Part shown: positions 7,909 through 19,083 of the stretch, piece by piece
Layout: every line of letters starts with the position of its first letter
Position numbering within the stretch: the stretch's first letter is position 1
Assembly: GCF_900236475.1 (NCBI RefSeq)
Contig: NZ_LT963352.1
Location: 6,824,001 to 6,888,000, forward strand
Reading direction: 5' to 3'
Source of the DNA: Streptomyces chartreusis NRRL 3882
GTDB lineage: Bacteria > Actinomycetota > Actinomycetes > Streptomycetales > Streptomycetaceae
DNA: 64,000 nt
Notes under the pieces: model-generated
The model's input: the letters and a program-made list of their open reading frames with translations, nothing else
The model's database searches: none
What the model was told of the DNA's origin: nothing
Position numbers and translations under genes: made by a program

Positions 7909-8382
7909 GTGCCCCGCACCCTGGCCAACGCCCCGATCATGATCCTCAACGGCCCCAACCTGAACCTGCTCGGCCAGCGTCAGCCGGAGATCTACGGCTC
8001 CGAGACCCTCGCCGACGTCGAGGCCCTGTGCGCCAAGGCGGCGGCCGCGCACGGCGGCACGGTCGACTTCCGCCAGTCCAACCACGAGGGCGAGCTGGTG
8101 GACTGGATCCACGAGGCGCGGCTGAACCACTGCGGCATCGTGATCAACCCGGGCGCCTACTCGCACACCTCCGTCGCCATCCTGGACGCCCTCAACACGT
8201 GTGACGGCATGCCGGTGCTGGAGGTCCACATCTCCAACATCCACAAGCGCGAGTCGTTCCGGCAGCACTCGTACGTCTCGCTGCGCGCCGACGGGGTCAT
8301 CGCGGGGTGCGGGGTGCAGGGGTACGTCTTCGGCGTGGAGCGGGTCGCGGCGCTGGCCGGGTCGGGGCACGCCGACGCGTGA
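7909..8382 (+). CDS. aroQ: Type II 3-dehydroquinate dehydratase
   Basis: A 157-residue protein for the third step of the shikimate pathway, 3-dehydroquinate to 3-dehydroshikimate. GTG at 7909 has GGAGGAA 3-9 nt upstream; the ATG at 7804 overlaps the start of the divergent S66 gene and lacks such a site. All type II marks are present: LNGPNLNLLGQRQPEIYG with the catalytic Tyr and flexible Arg loop, RQSNHEGELVDWI, NPGAYSHTSVAI, and EVHISNIHKRESFR with the catalytic His. The length fits the dodecameric enzyme. No other shikimate gene is nearby in this window. Confidence 0.97.
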   Translation: MPRTLANAPIMILNGPNLNLLGQRQPEIYGSETLADVEALCAKAAAAHGGTVDFRQSNHEGELVDWIHEARLNHCGIVINPGAYSHTSVAILDALNTCDGMPVLEVHISNIHKRESFRQHSYVSLRADGVIAGCGVQGYVFGVERVAALAGSGHADA

Positions 8383-8412
8383 GCCTTTCCCGTTCCAGCA
8401 CCACGCCGCCCC

Positions 8413-8775
8413 TCAATCAGCCGACAGCAGGTGCTGAACTGCTTCGGCCACAGCGGCAACAGTGAGCTCTGGACCACAGTGATCAGGTGGTACGGCGCGT
8501 TGTGACGGGTTGATCCAGACCGTTCGCAGTCCGGCGGCCAGCCCTCCAGCCATCCCGTTGGTGACGATACCGATCCGCCAACCACCGCCACGGAGTTGTT
8601 CCAACGCGTCCAGACCTTCCGGGCGGCACGTGGCAAGCTCCGGGATCCTGCGACGGTACTGACTCCAGAGCAGGCCGACTGGCTCAGCCAGACCGGCAAA
8701 CTCCTCCGCCCACGCGTGAAAAGCTGCTTGATGATCTATGGGGGTGTCGTCCAGATCGAACAGGTCCGTCAGCCG
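8413..8775 (-). pseudogene. Decayed HAD-family hydrolase
   Basis: The frame carries HAD motif I (LFDLDDTPIDHQAAFHAW), a cap fragment (LLWSQYRRRIPELATC), motif II (GIVTNGMA) and the end of the domain (GGLAAGLRTVWINPSQR). However, NGMA runs straight into GGLAAGLR, so the roughly 50 residues that normally hold the catalytic Lys and the Asp pair are missing, and the cap is also shortened. No start codon with a ribosome site precedes LTDLFDLDD; the homologous part begins inside the 3' end of the next gene upstream. About 120 residues remain of an expected 220 or more. It looks like a relic with internal deletions. Confidence 0.75.
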
Positions 8776-9212
8776 TCGTACCGCTTGAGGTAGAGGAGTT
8801 TGCCGTACTCCTGCCCCAGCCACAGGCGCCGGTCCTCCCCGAAGTCGGCGAGGTTCGGGTTGTCGAAGGTGTGGGGGTGATCGGTGTCGGGGTTGACGTT
8901 GACGACGACGCGTTCCAGACACCACGCGGGGTCGGGGCCCACGGGCTCGAACCTCAGGTAGGCGGGGTAGCGGTCGAGGTCGTCGGTGTCGAGCTGCGGC
9001 CTTCGCGGGTCGTTGTAGGCGGGATTTTCGACGTTGGCGTCCTCACCGAGCACGAAGGTCCAGTTGTCACCGGTGCGGGTGCCGCTCGCGGTTCCGGTGG
9101 CATCGAGCATGAACTCACGGCCGGCGATGCCCAGATACACCCATCCCTGTGTACCGGCATGTGATACGTCGGCAGTGCGGACAAGCGCCTCGATTTTGGT
9201 GATCCTCGCCAT
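8769..9212 (-). CDS. Possible PLAT/LH2-like beta-sandwich protein
   Basis: A 147-residue protein starting at ATG 9212, with GGAGGA 7 nt upstream; the ATG at 9260 lacks one. The N-terminal part, ALVRTADVSHAGTQGWVYLG followed by GREFMLDATG, resembles the opening strands of PLAT/LH2 domains (T..AGT.A.VY..L.G), and WCLERVVVNVNP resembles the later W.....V.V strand. There is no signal peptide or catalytic motif. PLAT domains bind lipids or proteins. Base composition in and upstream of the gene is less GC-rich than the neighbours. The stop overlaps the first codons of the HAD relic. The family call is tentative. Confidence 0.6.
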   Translation of the reverse strand: MARITKIEALVRTADVSHAGTQGWVYLGIAGREFMLDATGTASGTRTGDNWTFVLGEDANVENPAYNDPRRPQLDTDDLDRYPAYLRFEPVGPDPAWCLERVVVNVNPDTDHPHTFDNPNLADFGEDRRLWLGQEYGKLLYLKRYDG

Positions 9213-9728
9213 TGGATGTCCTCCGTTCTCCTGTCGATTTTGGGGATTCGTTGATTTCATCCCCTGGTGCGCAACCGCAAATCCATTCCACCTAAAATGA
9301 CAGTTTTTTTGGCGCAGGCTGTCATTTGATGCCTCAGGGTGACTGGTTCCGCTTGTTTTTCACTGATGCTGACTGCTTCCCCCGGCCGGACCCGCCAGGC
9401 GATAATCAAATAGCACTTGTAAGTGTTTCGGGGAGTCGGTTCCGTTCGCGATGAAGTGCAGCCGTACACCTGCCCCGAAGCCCCGGGATGGCGGCGTACC
9501 ACCCCTCGTGAGACCGACGTGCGCTGGGCGCTCATTTCCCCCGGAAAATCGCGCTCCCTCGATTGGGCGAAATCGAAGGAAAGGCTGTTTTCGTTCGCCT
9601 CCGCCGGTCAGGATCAAGACAGTAGGCTGCCCTCTCCACTCCTTCCGGGGCAGCGCGAATTCCCGGTCCCTGTATGCGTCAGGCCGGTGGATAGGTTTTC
9701 TGCCGAATTCCCGGAAAGGGTACGTGCC
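9213..9728. other. Gene-free stretch, 516 bp, relatively AT-rich
   Basis: I see no convincing gene here; open frames lack ribosome sites and have poor codon bias. It contains a 9-bp perfect inverted repeat AAATGACAG / CTGTCATTT (9295-9303 and 9319-9327) and a 12-bp palindrome CACTTGTAAGTG (9414-9425). Oligo-T and AT-rich runs stand out from the rest of the window. It should hold the promoters of the divergent PLAT-like gene and of the terpenoid gene set. Confidence 0.6.
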
Positions 9729-10289
9729 ATGTCCCGTCGCAATTCCCGTACATCGTTCAGTCATGCGTTGCGCAAGATCGTGCGCGCCACGGAGGACCTC
9801 GTGGACGATGCGCTGGACAGAGCAGGGGATTTCGAATGTGGTGTGCGGCGCTCGGTGAGTCGGGCCCTGGATGACGACGACTACGACGACGACTGCGACT
9901 GGGACGACGACTGCGACGACGACTGGGACCGCCGACCCGGTCGCCGCCGTCGTCGTGACGGCGGTCCTCGTCGTGGCGGCCGCCGTGGTGACGACGGGTA
10001 TCACCGGCTGAGGCCGGACGAAGGTGAGCCCTACGCGTCCGATTCCCGGTCGAGGCCGCGTTCCCGTTCCGTCGGTGACCCCTCCGGGGACCACGACGAT
10101 CTCGCCGCGCTGAAGGACCAGTTGGAGCTCCTACGGGGGCGCATGGACAGGCGGTGGGGAGGGTCGGACCACCCGGGAGACGGAGGAGCACCGGTGCCGC
10201 GCTCACGCGAGGCGGAGGACGTGGGGGCCCTGAAGGACCAGGTGGCGCGTCTGGCCGACCGTATCGACCGCATCCGTGATGCACGCTGA
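9729..10289 (+). CDS. Unknown protein: Asp/Cys-rich tract, Arg-rich tract, repeated helices
   Basis: A 186-residue protein starting at ATG 9729, with AAGGG 8 nt upstream. I do not recognise it. Residues about 1-45 are a basic amphipathic helix (HALRKIVRATEDLVDDALDR). Next come two contrasting tracts: one almost all Asp with regularly placed Cys and Trp (DDDCDWDDDCDDDWD), then one rich in Arg and Gly (RRPGRRRRRDGGPRRGGRR). The C-terminal third carries two similar helices, LAALKDQLELLRGRMDR and VGALKDQVARLADRIDR, which look like a duplicated coiled-coil unit. It may bind metal, membrane or nucleic acid. It lies 87 bp upstream of the ABC1 kinase gene on the same strand and is probably the first gene of the terpenoid operon. 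Confidence 0.65.
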   Translation: MSRRNSRTSFSHALRKIVRATEDLVDDALDRAGDFECGVRRSVSRALDDDDYDDDCDWDDDCDDDWDRRPGRRRRRDGGPRRGGRRGDDGYHRLRPDEGEPYASDSRSRPRSRSVGDPSGDHDDLAALKDQLELLRGRMDRRWGGSDHPGDGGAPVPRSREAEDVGALKDQVARLADRIDRIRDAR

Positions 10290-10376
10290 TCCTCCGGCGG
10301 CCCGCCCTCCGCGGCGCCGACCGGAGAGGGCGGCCGGGTCAGGAGCTGTGGACCGCCGTGGGCGGGAGCAGGGCCG

Positions 10377-11894
10377 GTGAGCGCGGTTCGGGGACGTCTG
10401 CTGATGCGGGCGCTCGCGCGTCTGGCCCGACAGGAAGCGGCGCTGACTGTCACGCCTTCAGGCAGGACGGCGAGCGGCGAGGACCAACGGGCCGTACGTC
10501 GGGCCCGCAACATCCGTCATGCCTTGGAAAGTCTCGGACCCTTCTACATCAAGGTCGGACAGATGCTGGCCACGCGGCCCGACATCGTGACCCCTGAGAT
10601 GATCGACGAGTTCGAGAAGCTCCAGGACGGGGCGTCACCCGCCCCCTTCAGCGACTTCGAGCCGGTCCTCCGGCGCGAGTTGGGGCCGGGGTGGGCCGGG
10701 CAATTCCGAGACATCGACACCGAGCACCCCTTGGGCACGGCCTCCTTGGCCCAGGTGTACCGGGCGGAGCTGCCGTCCGGCCGACCGGTCGCGGTCAAGA
10801 TCCAGCGGCCCGGCGTACGCGAGACGGTCAGTGCGGACATGAAGCTCATGGGCACCCTGTCACGCTCCGTGTCCCGCCGGGCCTGGCGCTTCAACGAGGT
10901 CATCGACATCGAGGCCATGCTGAACGTGGTCTTCGACGCGATGCGGCCCGAGCTCGACTTCGTGATGGAAGCCCGGAACATGACCGAGGCTGCCAGAGCC
11001 GCAGCGGACTTCGAGTACGTCGCGGTGCCCGAGGTACTCAAGGCCACCGGACAGGTCCTGGTGCAGGGCCTCGCCCCCGGTGCGCCGATCCGGGAGGCGG
11101 ACAAGGACGCCTTCAGCGCCGAGGAACGCAAGGCCATCGGGCAGGATCTCCTCGCCTTCATGTACCGCGGCTACTTCGTCGACCGCACCTTCCACGCCGA
11201 TCCGCACCCGGGGAACATCTTCGTCGCACCCGGCCACCCGGCCACCGTGATCGACTGGGGCATGGTCGGACGCATCGACCGGCCCATGAGCAACAGCATC
11301 CTGCTGATGCTGCTCAACCTGGCGATGAACGACGGAGCCGGCACCGCCCGGGCCTGGATCGACATGGGGAGCGCCACCCCGTGGTCGAACACCTCGGCGT
11401 TCGCGGGCGACATGGCCGCGCTCGTACCGCAGATCGCGACAGCTTCCCTGGAAGAGCTGAACTTCGGTGTGACGCTCACCGCCGTTCTGCAGCACTCCAC
11501 ACGCCGCGGCATCCGTACCAGCCCGATGGTCTCCATCCTGGGCAAGTCCTTCGCCAACATCGAGGGGTCCATCCGGCACCTGTGCCCGGAGCTTTCCCTC
11601 ATCGACGTCTTCTCCGAGGAACTGGTCGGCATCGTCACCGACCTCGTCAAGGAGTCCCTCTCCCCTCAGCAGGCCGTGCGTACCGCCCTGGAAGTGATCT
11701 CGGCCGGGACCGCCGCGCCCCAGCAGCTACGGGGAATCACCAAAGACCTGTCCAACCGGGACTTGAGCATGCGCATGACGCTCAACGGGTCCCACTCGAC
11801 GGACCGCTCCGCCGGCCGACGCAGAGCAGCGACGGACATGTCACTGGCGCTCGCCACCGCCATGCTCTGGAACCACTACGCCAAAGACCGGTGA
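10377..11894 (+). CDS. ABC1/UbiB/AarF-family atypical kinase
   Basis: A 505-residue protein, GTG start at 10377. It has all hallmarks of the family: the KxGQ motif (FYIKVGQMLATRPDIV), the Ala-rich loop that replaces the glycine-rich loop (PLGTASLAQVY), the ATP-binding Lys in VAVKIQRP, the ExD-type segment ELDFVMEARN, the catalytic loop HADPHPGNIF and the metal-binding DWGMVGR. A hydrophobic C-terminal part is absent or weak. UbiB-type proteins are ATPases/kinases that help make or move isoprenoid lipids such as ubiquinone. It lies 47 bp before a polyprenyl synthase and one gene before a terpene synthase. Streptomyces use menaquinone, so a terpenoid-specific role is a fair inference. Confidence 0.93.
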   Translation: MSAVRGRLLMRALARLARQEAALTVTPSGRTASGEDQRAVRRARNIRHALESLGPFYIKVGQMLATRPDIVTPEMIDEFEKLQDGASPAPFSDFEPVLRRELGPGWAGQFRDIDTEHPLGTASLAQVYRAELPSGRPVAVKIQRPGVRETVSADMKLMGTLSRSVSRRAWRFNEVIDIEAMLNVVFDAMRPELDFVMEARNMTEAARAAADFEYVAVPEVLKATGQVLVQGLAPGAPIREADKDAFSAEERKAIGQDLLAFMYRGYFVDRTFHADPHPGNIFVAPGHPATVIDWGMVGRIDRPMSNSILLMLLNLAMNDGAGTARAWIDMGSATPWSNTSAFAGDMAALVPQIATASLEELNFGVTLTAVLQHSTRRGIRTSPMVSILGKSFANIEGSIRHLCPELSLIDVFSEELVGIVTDLVKESLSPQQAVRTALEVISAGTAAPQQLRGITKDLSNRDLSMRMTLNGSHSTDRSAGRRRAATDMSLALATAMLWNHYAKDR

Positions 11895-11941
11895 CCCCGA
11901 CGCCGGACTTCGCTCAGTCCCGACAGTGCTGAGGAAACCCG

Positions 11942-13015
11942 ATGAGTACAGACCTCACCGAGGCGCTCGACCTCGACGCCATCCGCGACCGTGTCGACAC
12001 CGTCCTGGCCGATTTCCTGCGCCGCCCGCCTTCCACCGTGCCGTCCCAGCGGGGATGCGGTGACGAGCTGGCCCAGGCGCTGAGGGACTTCGTCCTTGCT
12101 CCCGGCAAACGCATCCGGGCGCTGCTGTGTGTCCTGGGCTGGCAGGCCGCGGGCGGAGGCGACGGTGAGGAGGCCCTGTGGCGTACGGCGGCGAGCCTGG
12201 AGATCTTCCACGCCTTCGCGCTGATCCATGACGACATCATCGACAGCAGTCAGACCCGCCGGGGCCGCCCCAGCGCCCACCGGGCCTTCGCCGCCCGGCA
12301 CCGGGCAAGGCCGGACGCCGACGTCTTCGGCATCCATGCCGCCATCCTCCTCGGTGACCTCGCTCTGACCTGCTCCGACGCACTGATGCACACGGCCGGT
12401 CTGACCACACGGCAACGTGACACCGTCCTGCCGCTGATCGACACCATGCGCGGCGAGGTCCTCCTGGGCCAGCACCTGGACCTCATGGCCACCGGGGGGC
12501 CCACCGACGACGTCGAACACGCCATGGCCATCGCCCGGCTGAAAACCGCCAAGTACACCGTCGAAAGACCCCTGCACCTGGGAGCCGCCCTCGCCGGTGC
12601 CGACAGAGAGCTGTTCGACCTGTGCACGGCATACGCGCTGCCCCTCGGTGAGGCCTTCCAACTCCGCGACGACCTCCTCGGCGTCTTCGGCGATCCCGCC
12701 CTGACCGGCAAGCCGGTCCTCGACGACCTCCGGTCGGGCAAGGCCACCGTGCTGATGGCCCTCGCCCTGAGACATGCCACGCCGCACCAGCGCCGGACGC
12801 TCGAAGCCCACATCGGCAGACCGGACCTCGACGCCGAGGGCGCCGCGCGGGTCCGCCACATCCTCCAGCGCACCGGTGCCCGGGACATGGTCGAAGGAAT
12901 GATCAGCGAGCGGTACGAGGCCGCGCTGCGCGCCCTCGACAGCACGATGCTCTCCCCGCAGACCCTCCACGCCCTGCGCCACATCGCGACCCGTGCCGTT
13001 GTCCGCACCGCCTGA
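11942..13015 (+). CDS. Polyprenyl (probably geranylgeranyl or farnesyl) diphosphate synthase
   Basis: A 357-residue trans-isoprenyl diphosphate synthase; ATG at 11942 follows GAGGAA. The first Asp-rich motif is LIHDDIIDSSQTRRGRP, and the second is FQLRDDLLGVFGD; the GKRIRALL Lys/Arg block binds isopentenyl diphosphate. The enzyme lengthens an allylic diphosphate with isopentenyl diphosphate using Mg2+. Bulk and spacing around the first motif suggest a short product (C15-C20), but this cannot be fixed by eye. It lies directly before the terpene synthase, which would use its product, so a C20 product would make the cluster a diterpenoid pathway. Confidence 0.93.
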   Translation: MSTDLTEALDLDAIRDRVDTVLADFLRRPPSTVPSQRGCGDELAQALRDFVLAPGKRIRALLCVLGWQAAGGGDGEEALWRTAASLEIFHAFALIHDDIIDSSQTRRGRPSAHRAFAARHRARPDADVFGIHAAILLGDLALTCSDALMHTAGLTTRQRDTVLPLIDTMRGEVLLGQHLDLMATGGPTDDVEHAMAIARLKTAKYTVERPLHLGAALAGADRELFDLCTAYALPLGEAFQLRDDLLGVFGDPALTGKPVLDDLRSGKATVLMALALRHATPHQRRTLEAHIGRPDLDAEGAARVRHILQRTGARDMVEGMISERYEAALRALDSTMLSPQTLHALRHIATRAVVRTA

Positions 13016-13067
13016 CCGCTCTGCGTCGCACGAGGCCGCGTGTCACTCCCGGAAGAGAGGAGATCCG

Positions 13068-14153
13068 GTGGCCGCCACCACGGTCGACACCCCACCGTTC
13101 TACTGCCCCATCGAACCCGCCGTCCACCCGCAGGCCGAGGAGGCCGAGCGACGTGCGCTCGCATGGGTCCACCGAAGCGGCCTGTGCCGCAGTGACGCCG
13201 AACGCGCCCGATTCGCCGGCACCCGCAGCGCCGACTTCTACGCCCGCTTCGCCCCGCACGCCGACCTGGAGCGGCTGTGGATCACAGCGTGCTGGGTCTA
13301 CTGGGGTTTCGCGTTCGATGACGCCCGTTGCGACGAGGGGCCCTTCGCCACCGATCCCGCCGCGTTCGCTTCCATGGCCTTCTCGGTCCAGCGCGCCCTG
13401 GAGGTACCGGGTCCGCTGCACTGCGCCGATCCCTACGCGGCAGCCTTGCACGAGATCGGGGAGCTCTTCCGCGCGTCCGCCGGCCCCGTTCAGAACCGCC
13501 GTTTCCACCATGCCCACCGAGCGTGGCTCACCGGCGTCCAGTGGCAGATCGGCAACCGCGCCACGGGCCACATGCCCGACCTCGACGACTACCTCACCAT
13601 GCGGCTTCACTCAGCCGGCGGCGAACCCACCTACGCCATGCTCGAAATCGCCAACGGCCTCGACGTACCGGACCGCGAAATGGACTCACCCGCGGTCTGC
13701 GCACTGACCGAAATGGCGATTCTGGTCGCCGCGCTCGACAACGACCGTCACTCCCACGCGCGGGAGATCAGCCGCCGGCAGACCGGACAGAACATCATCA
13801 GCGTCCTCATGGCCCACCACCACTACTCCCTCCCGCAAGCCATCGAGGAGGCCATCGCCCTGCGCGACGCAGTGCTGGAGCGCTTCCTCAGCCTGCGCGA
13901 CCTGATCACACCGCGCGCCAGCGCACCGCTGCGCCACTACCTCACCGACCTCGGACACGGCATCCGCGGCAACATCGAATGGGGACTGCACGTCCCGCGC
14001 TACCTCACGCGAAGCGATCCCGGCCCCGCTCCCCGGTACCGCATTCCCGCCCAGACAGCCACCAGCCTCTGGACGGACACCCCTCGCACCAGCCGACAGG
14101 ACCCTCGCCACCTCCCCTCCATCGCGTGGTGGTGGAAGGACCCGGGCTTCTAG
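13068..14153 (+). CDS. Class I terpene synthase (cyclase)
   Basis: A 361-residue protein. GTG at 13068 has AGAGGAG 6 nt upstream. Class I marks are all present: the Asp-rich motif FDDARCDE (Asp84, Asp85, Asp89/Glu90); the NSE triad NDRHSHARE (Asn225, Ser229, Glu233); an Arg (R179, in YLTMRLHSAG) exactly 46 residues before the triad, the spacing of the diphosphate sensor; and an RY pair (PRYRIP) near the C-terminus. Two aromatic clusters (ACWVYWGFAFDD; SIAWWWKDPGF) line the likely pocket or lid. It should ionise a prenyl diphosphate and cyclise it. I do not recognise the product. No P450 or other tailoring gene follows; the next gene is convergent. Confidence 0.93.
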   Translation: MAATTVDTPPFYCPIEPAVHPQAEEAERRALAWVHRSGLCRSDAERARFAGTRSADFYARFAPHADLERLWITACWVYWGFAFDDARCDEGPFATDPAAFASMAFSVQRALEVPGPLHCADPYAAALHEIGELFRASAGPVQNRRFHHAHRAWLTGVQWQIGNRATGHMPDLDDYLTMRLHSAGGEPTYAMLEIANGLDVPDREMDSPAVCALTEMAILVAALDNDRHSHAREISRRQTGQNIISVLMAHHHYSLPQAIEEAIALRDAVLERFLSLRDLITPRASAPLRHYLTDLGHGIRGNIEWGLHVPRYLTRSDPGPAPRYRIPAQTATSLWTDTPRTSRQDPRHLPSIAWWWKDPGF

Positions 14154-14390
14154 ACGGACATCATCCTCGTGCCCGCGCCTCGGCGGTCGCCGGGGCCGCC
14201 GGTCGAGGGCGGGGATCGACAGACCGGCGGCCCGTCCGCCCAGGAGCCGTCATCCTGCGCGGGGCTGCTACCAGTTGACTGCGCAACTACGTGCGGGGGG
14301 AGCGTACGAACGACACCGGTGTGTGCGAATGATTCACACGGGGCGCGTGCGCGGCCCACTGCTTTACAAGCGTGCGCCCCGCGCGGCCCC

Positions 14391-15047
14391 TCACCAGCCG
14401 CGCGCGTGCCACTCCGGCAACTGCGGGCGTTCCGCGCCCAGCGTCGTGTCGTTGCCGTGCCCCGGGTAGACCCACGTCTCGTCCGGGAGGACGTCGAAGA
14501 TCTTGGTCTCCACGTCGTGGATGAGACTGGCGAACGCCTTGGGGTCCTTGTGGGTGTTGCCCACACCGCCGGGGAACAGACAGTCGCCGGTGAACACATG
14601 GGGATGCCCGTGGGGGTCGTCATAGACGAGGGCGATCGAACCGGGCGTGTGCCCGACCAGGTGGCGCGCGGTGAGCTCCACGCGCCCCACCCGGATGGTG
14701 TCGCCGTCGTCGACCAGCACGTCGGTCCGCACCGGGATGCCGTCGGCGTCGTCCCGGCCCGCGTAGGTGCGGGCGCCGGTGGCCGCGACGACCTCGGCGA
14801 GTGCCTGCCAGTGGTCGCCGTGCCGGTGGGTGGTGACGACGGACGCGATGCCGTCGTCACCGATCATGCCGAGCAGCGTCTCCGCCTCGTTCGCGGCGTC
14901 GATCAGCAACTGCTCGTCCGTGGCCCGGCAGCGCAGCAGATAGGCGTTGTTGTTCATCGGACCGACCGCGATCTTGGTGATCATCAGGTCCTTGAGCTCG
15001 TGCACGTCGGCGGGCCCGCCGACCGTCACCTGTCCGCTGTACGTCAT
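14391..15047 (-). CDS. MBL-fold metallo-hydrolase, glyoxalase II-like
   Basis: A 218-residue protein starting at ATG 15047 (MTYSGQVTVGG). The binuclear metal site is clear: THRHGDHW (HxHxDH), the next His in LVGHTPGS, the bridging Asp in FTGDCLFPGG and the last His in VYPGHGND. Length and order match hydroxyacylglutathione hydrolase relatives. Because actinobacteria use mycothiol, and the gene lies 35 bp downstream of a mycothiol-linked DinB-like gene on the same strand, a mycothiol thioester hydrolase is a reasonable inference. The ribosome site is weak. It converges with the terpene synthase and marks the return to core genes. Confidence 0.9.
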   Translation of the reverse strand: MTYSGQVTVGGPADVHELKDLMITKIAVGPMNNNAYLLRCRATDEQLLIDAANEAETLLGMIGDDGIASVVTTHRHGDHWQALAEVVAATGARTYAGRDDADGIPVRTDVLVDDGDTIRVGRVELTARHLVGHTPGSIALVYDDPHGHPHVFTGDCLFPGGVGNTHKDPKAFASLIHDVETKIFDVLPDETWVYPGHGNDTTLGAERPQLPEWHARGW

Positions 15048-15082
15048 GTGCGCCAGCCTATAGCGGGGGAGTGGCCCGGACC

Positions 15083-15772
15083 CTACAGCGGGGGCAGCGC
15101 CGGAAGCCTGCCGCCGTCCACCGTCAGCGCGGATCCGGAACGGCGGCCGGCGAGCCAGCCCAGCAGGTCGGCCGGGGAGCCCGTGACGCGCACCTCGGGC
15201 CCGTCGCCGTGCTCCCGTCCGGTGCGCCACGCGCGCGTGCCGTCGGTGAGGCGCGTGGGCGGGACGTCGGGATGGCCGGCGAACCGGTCGGCGAGGAAGG
15301 CGATCTCCCGCTCCGTGAACTCCGCCGGCAGATCCTCCAGCTCGTACCCGATCCCCAGGTCCACGTGGTGCAGCTCCACCTCCACCCACCGCCGGAACGG
15401 AACCCGGGACGCGGAGTCCGTGACCCCGCCCCGCAGCTCCACCGTGCGCGACCAGTCCGCCGGAGCGGCCCCGGCCTCCTGCAGGCGGGCCGCGCTCTCG
15501 CGCAGGTCGGTGAGGTGGACGTCGAGGGGGCGCGGGGCGTCCCGCTCGATGTCGGCGTCCCGGGCCTCGCCGGAGACGTACATGGGACGGCCCTCGAGGA
15601 CGTTCACGAGAGCGTCCGCGTTGCGGGCGAGGTGGGCCAGCACATGGCCCCGGGTCCAGCCGGGAAGCCGTGACGGCTGCGTCACAGAGGCGTTGTCCAG
15701 TTTGCCGACTGCGGTGAGCAGCCGTTCCGTAGCGGCATGTACAGACGCCAGGTCATGACCGTGATCAATCAT
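15083..15772 (-). CDS. Maleylpyruvate isomerase-type mycothiol-dependent protein
   Basis: A 229-residue protein; I chose ATG 15772 (MIDHGHDLASVHAATERL), since the upstream extension is not typical. The DinB-like four-helix metal-binding domain (MDMPI N-terminal) is shown by LPGWTRGHVLAHLARNADAL, and the second metal His by WVEVELHHVDLGIGYE. The C-terminal half ends with a small SCP2-like or MDMPI C-terminal part (VRVTGSPADLLGWLAGR). Such proteins use mycothiol as cofactor or transfer substrate; the true substrate here is unknown. It is probably cotranscribed with the MBL hydrolase below it. Confidence 0.85.
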   Translation of the reverse strand: MIDHGHDLASVHAATERLLTAVGKLDNASVTQPSRLPGWTRGHVLAHLARNADALVNVLEGRPMYVSGEARDADIERDAPRPLDVHLTDLRESAARLQEAGAAPADWSRTVELRGGVTDSASRVPFRRWVEVELHHVDLGIGYELEDLPAEFTEREIAFLADRFAGHPDVPPTRLTDGTRAWRTGREHGDGPEVRVTGSPADLLGWLAGRRSGSALTVDGGRLPALPPL

Positions 15773-15995
15773 GATGCTGACCCTAGCTCCGCCACACCTT
15801 CGGGTGAAGGTGGTGAAGGAGTGCCGGTAATCGAATGCGCGTGCTATATGGTCGGACGTGACGTCGGGCATGCTGGAGAGCCGGGGTTTGTTGGCAACCC
15901 GTGAATCCGACCGGCGTTGTCAGTGGCTCCCCCTAGTCTGAGAAAGCACGGGGGCCCCGCCCCTGTCACTTCTCTCAAGAAAGGTGCGGACCGGC

Positions 15996-19019
<3,024 letters not shown>

Positions 19020-19025
19020 CGTCTC

Positions 19026-19078
19026 ACGCCGACGCGCCGTGCCCCCGGGAACTCCCTGGGGGCACGGCGCGTCGGCGT
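19026..19078. terminator. Bidirectional terminator between uvrA and yceI-like gene
   Basis: A very long near-perfect stem: ACGCCGACGCGCCGTGCCCC pairs with GGGGCACGGCGCGTCGGCGT around CGGGAACTCCCTG. It starts 7 nt after the uvrA stop and ends 5 nt before the convergent gene's stop. Confidence 0.88.
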
Positions 19079-19083
19079 ACTGA

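Noticed and set aside
9423..9728. Upstream extension of the Asp/Cys-rich protein to an earlier GTG
   Set aside because: The extension has no ribosome site and poor third-position bias, and crosses the AT-rich spacer. ATG 9729 has a proper site.
15917..15939. TTGTCA and TAGTCT as a uvrA promoter
   Set aside because: The spacing is only 11 nt, too short for a sigma-70-type promoter.
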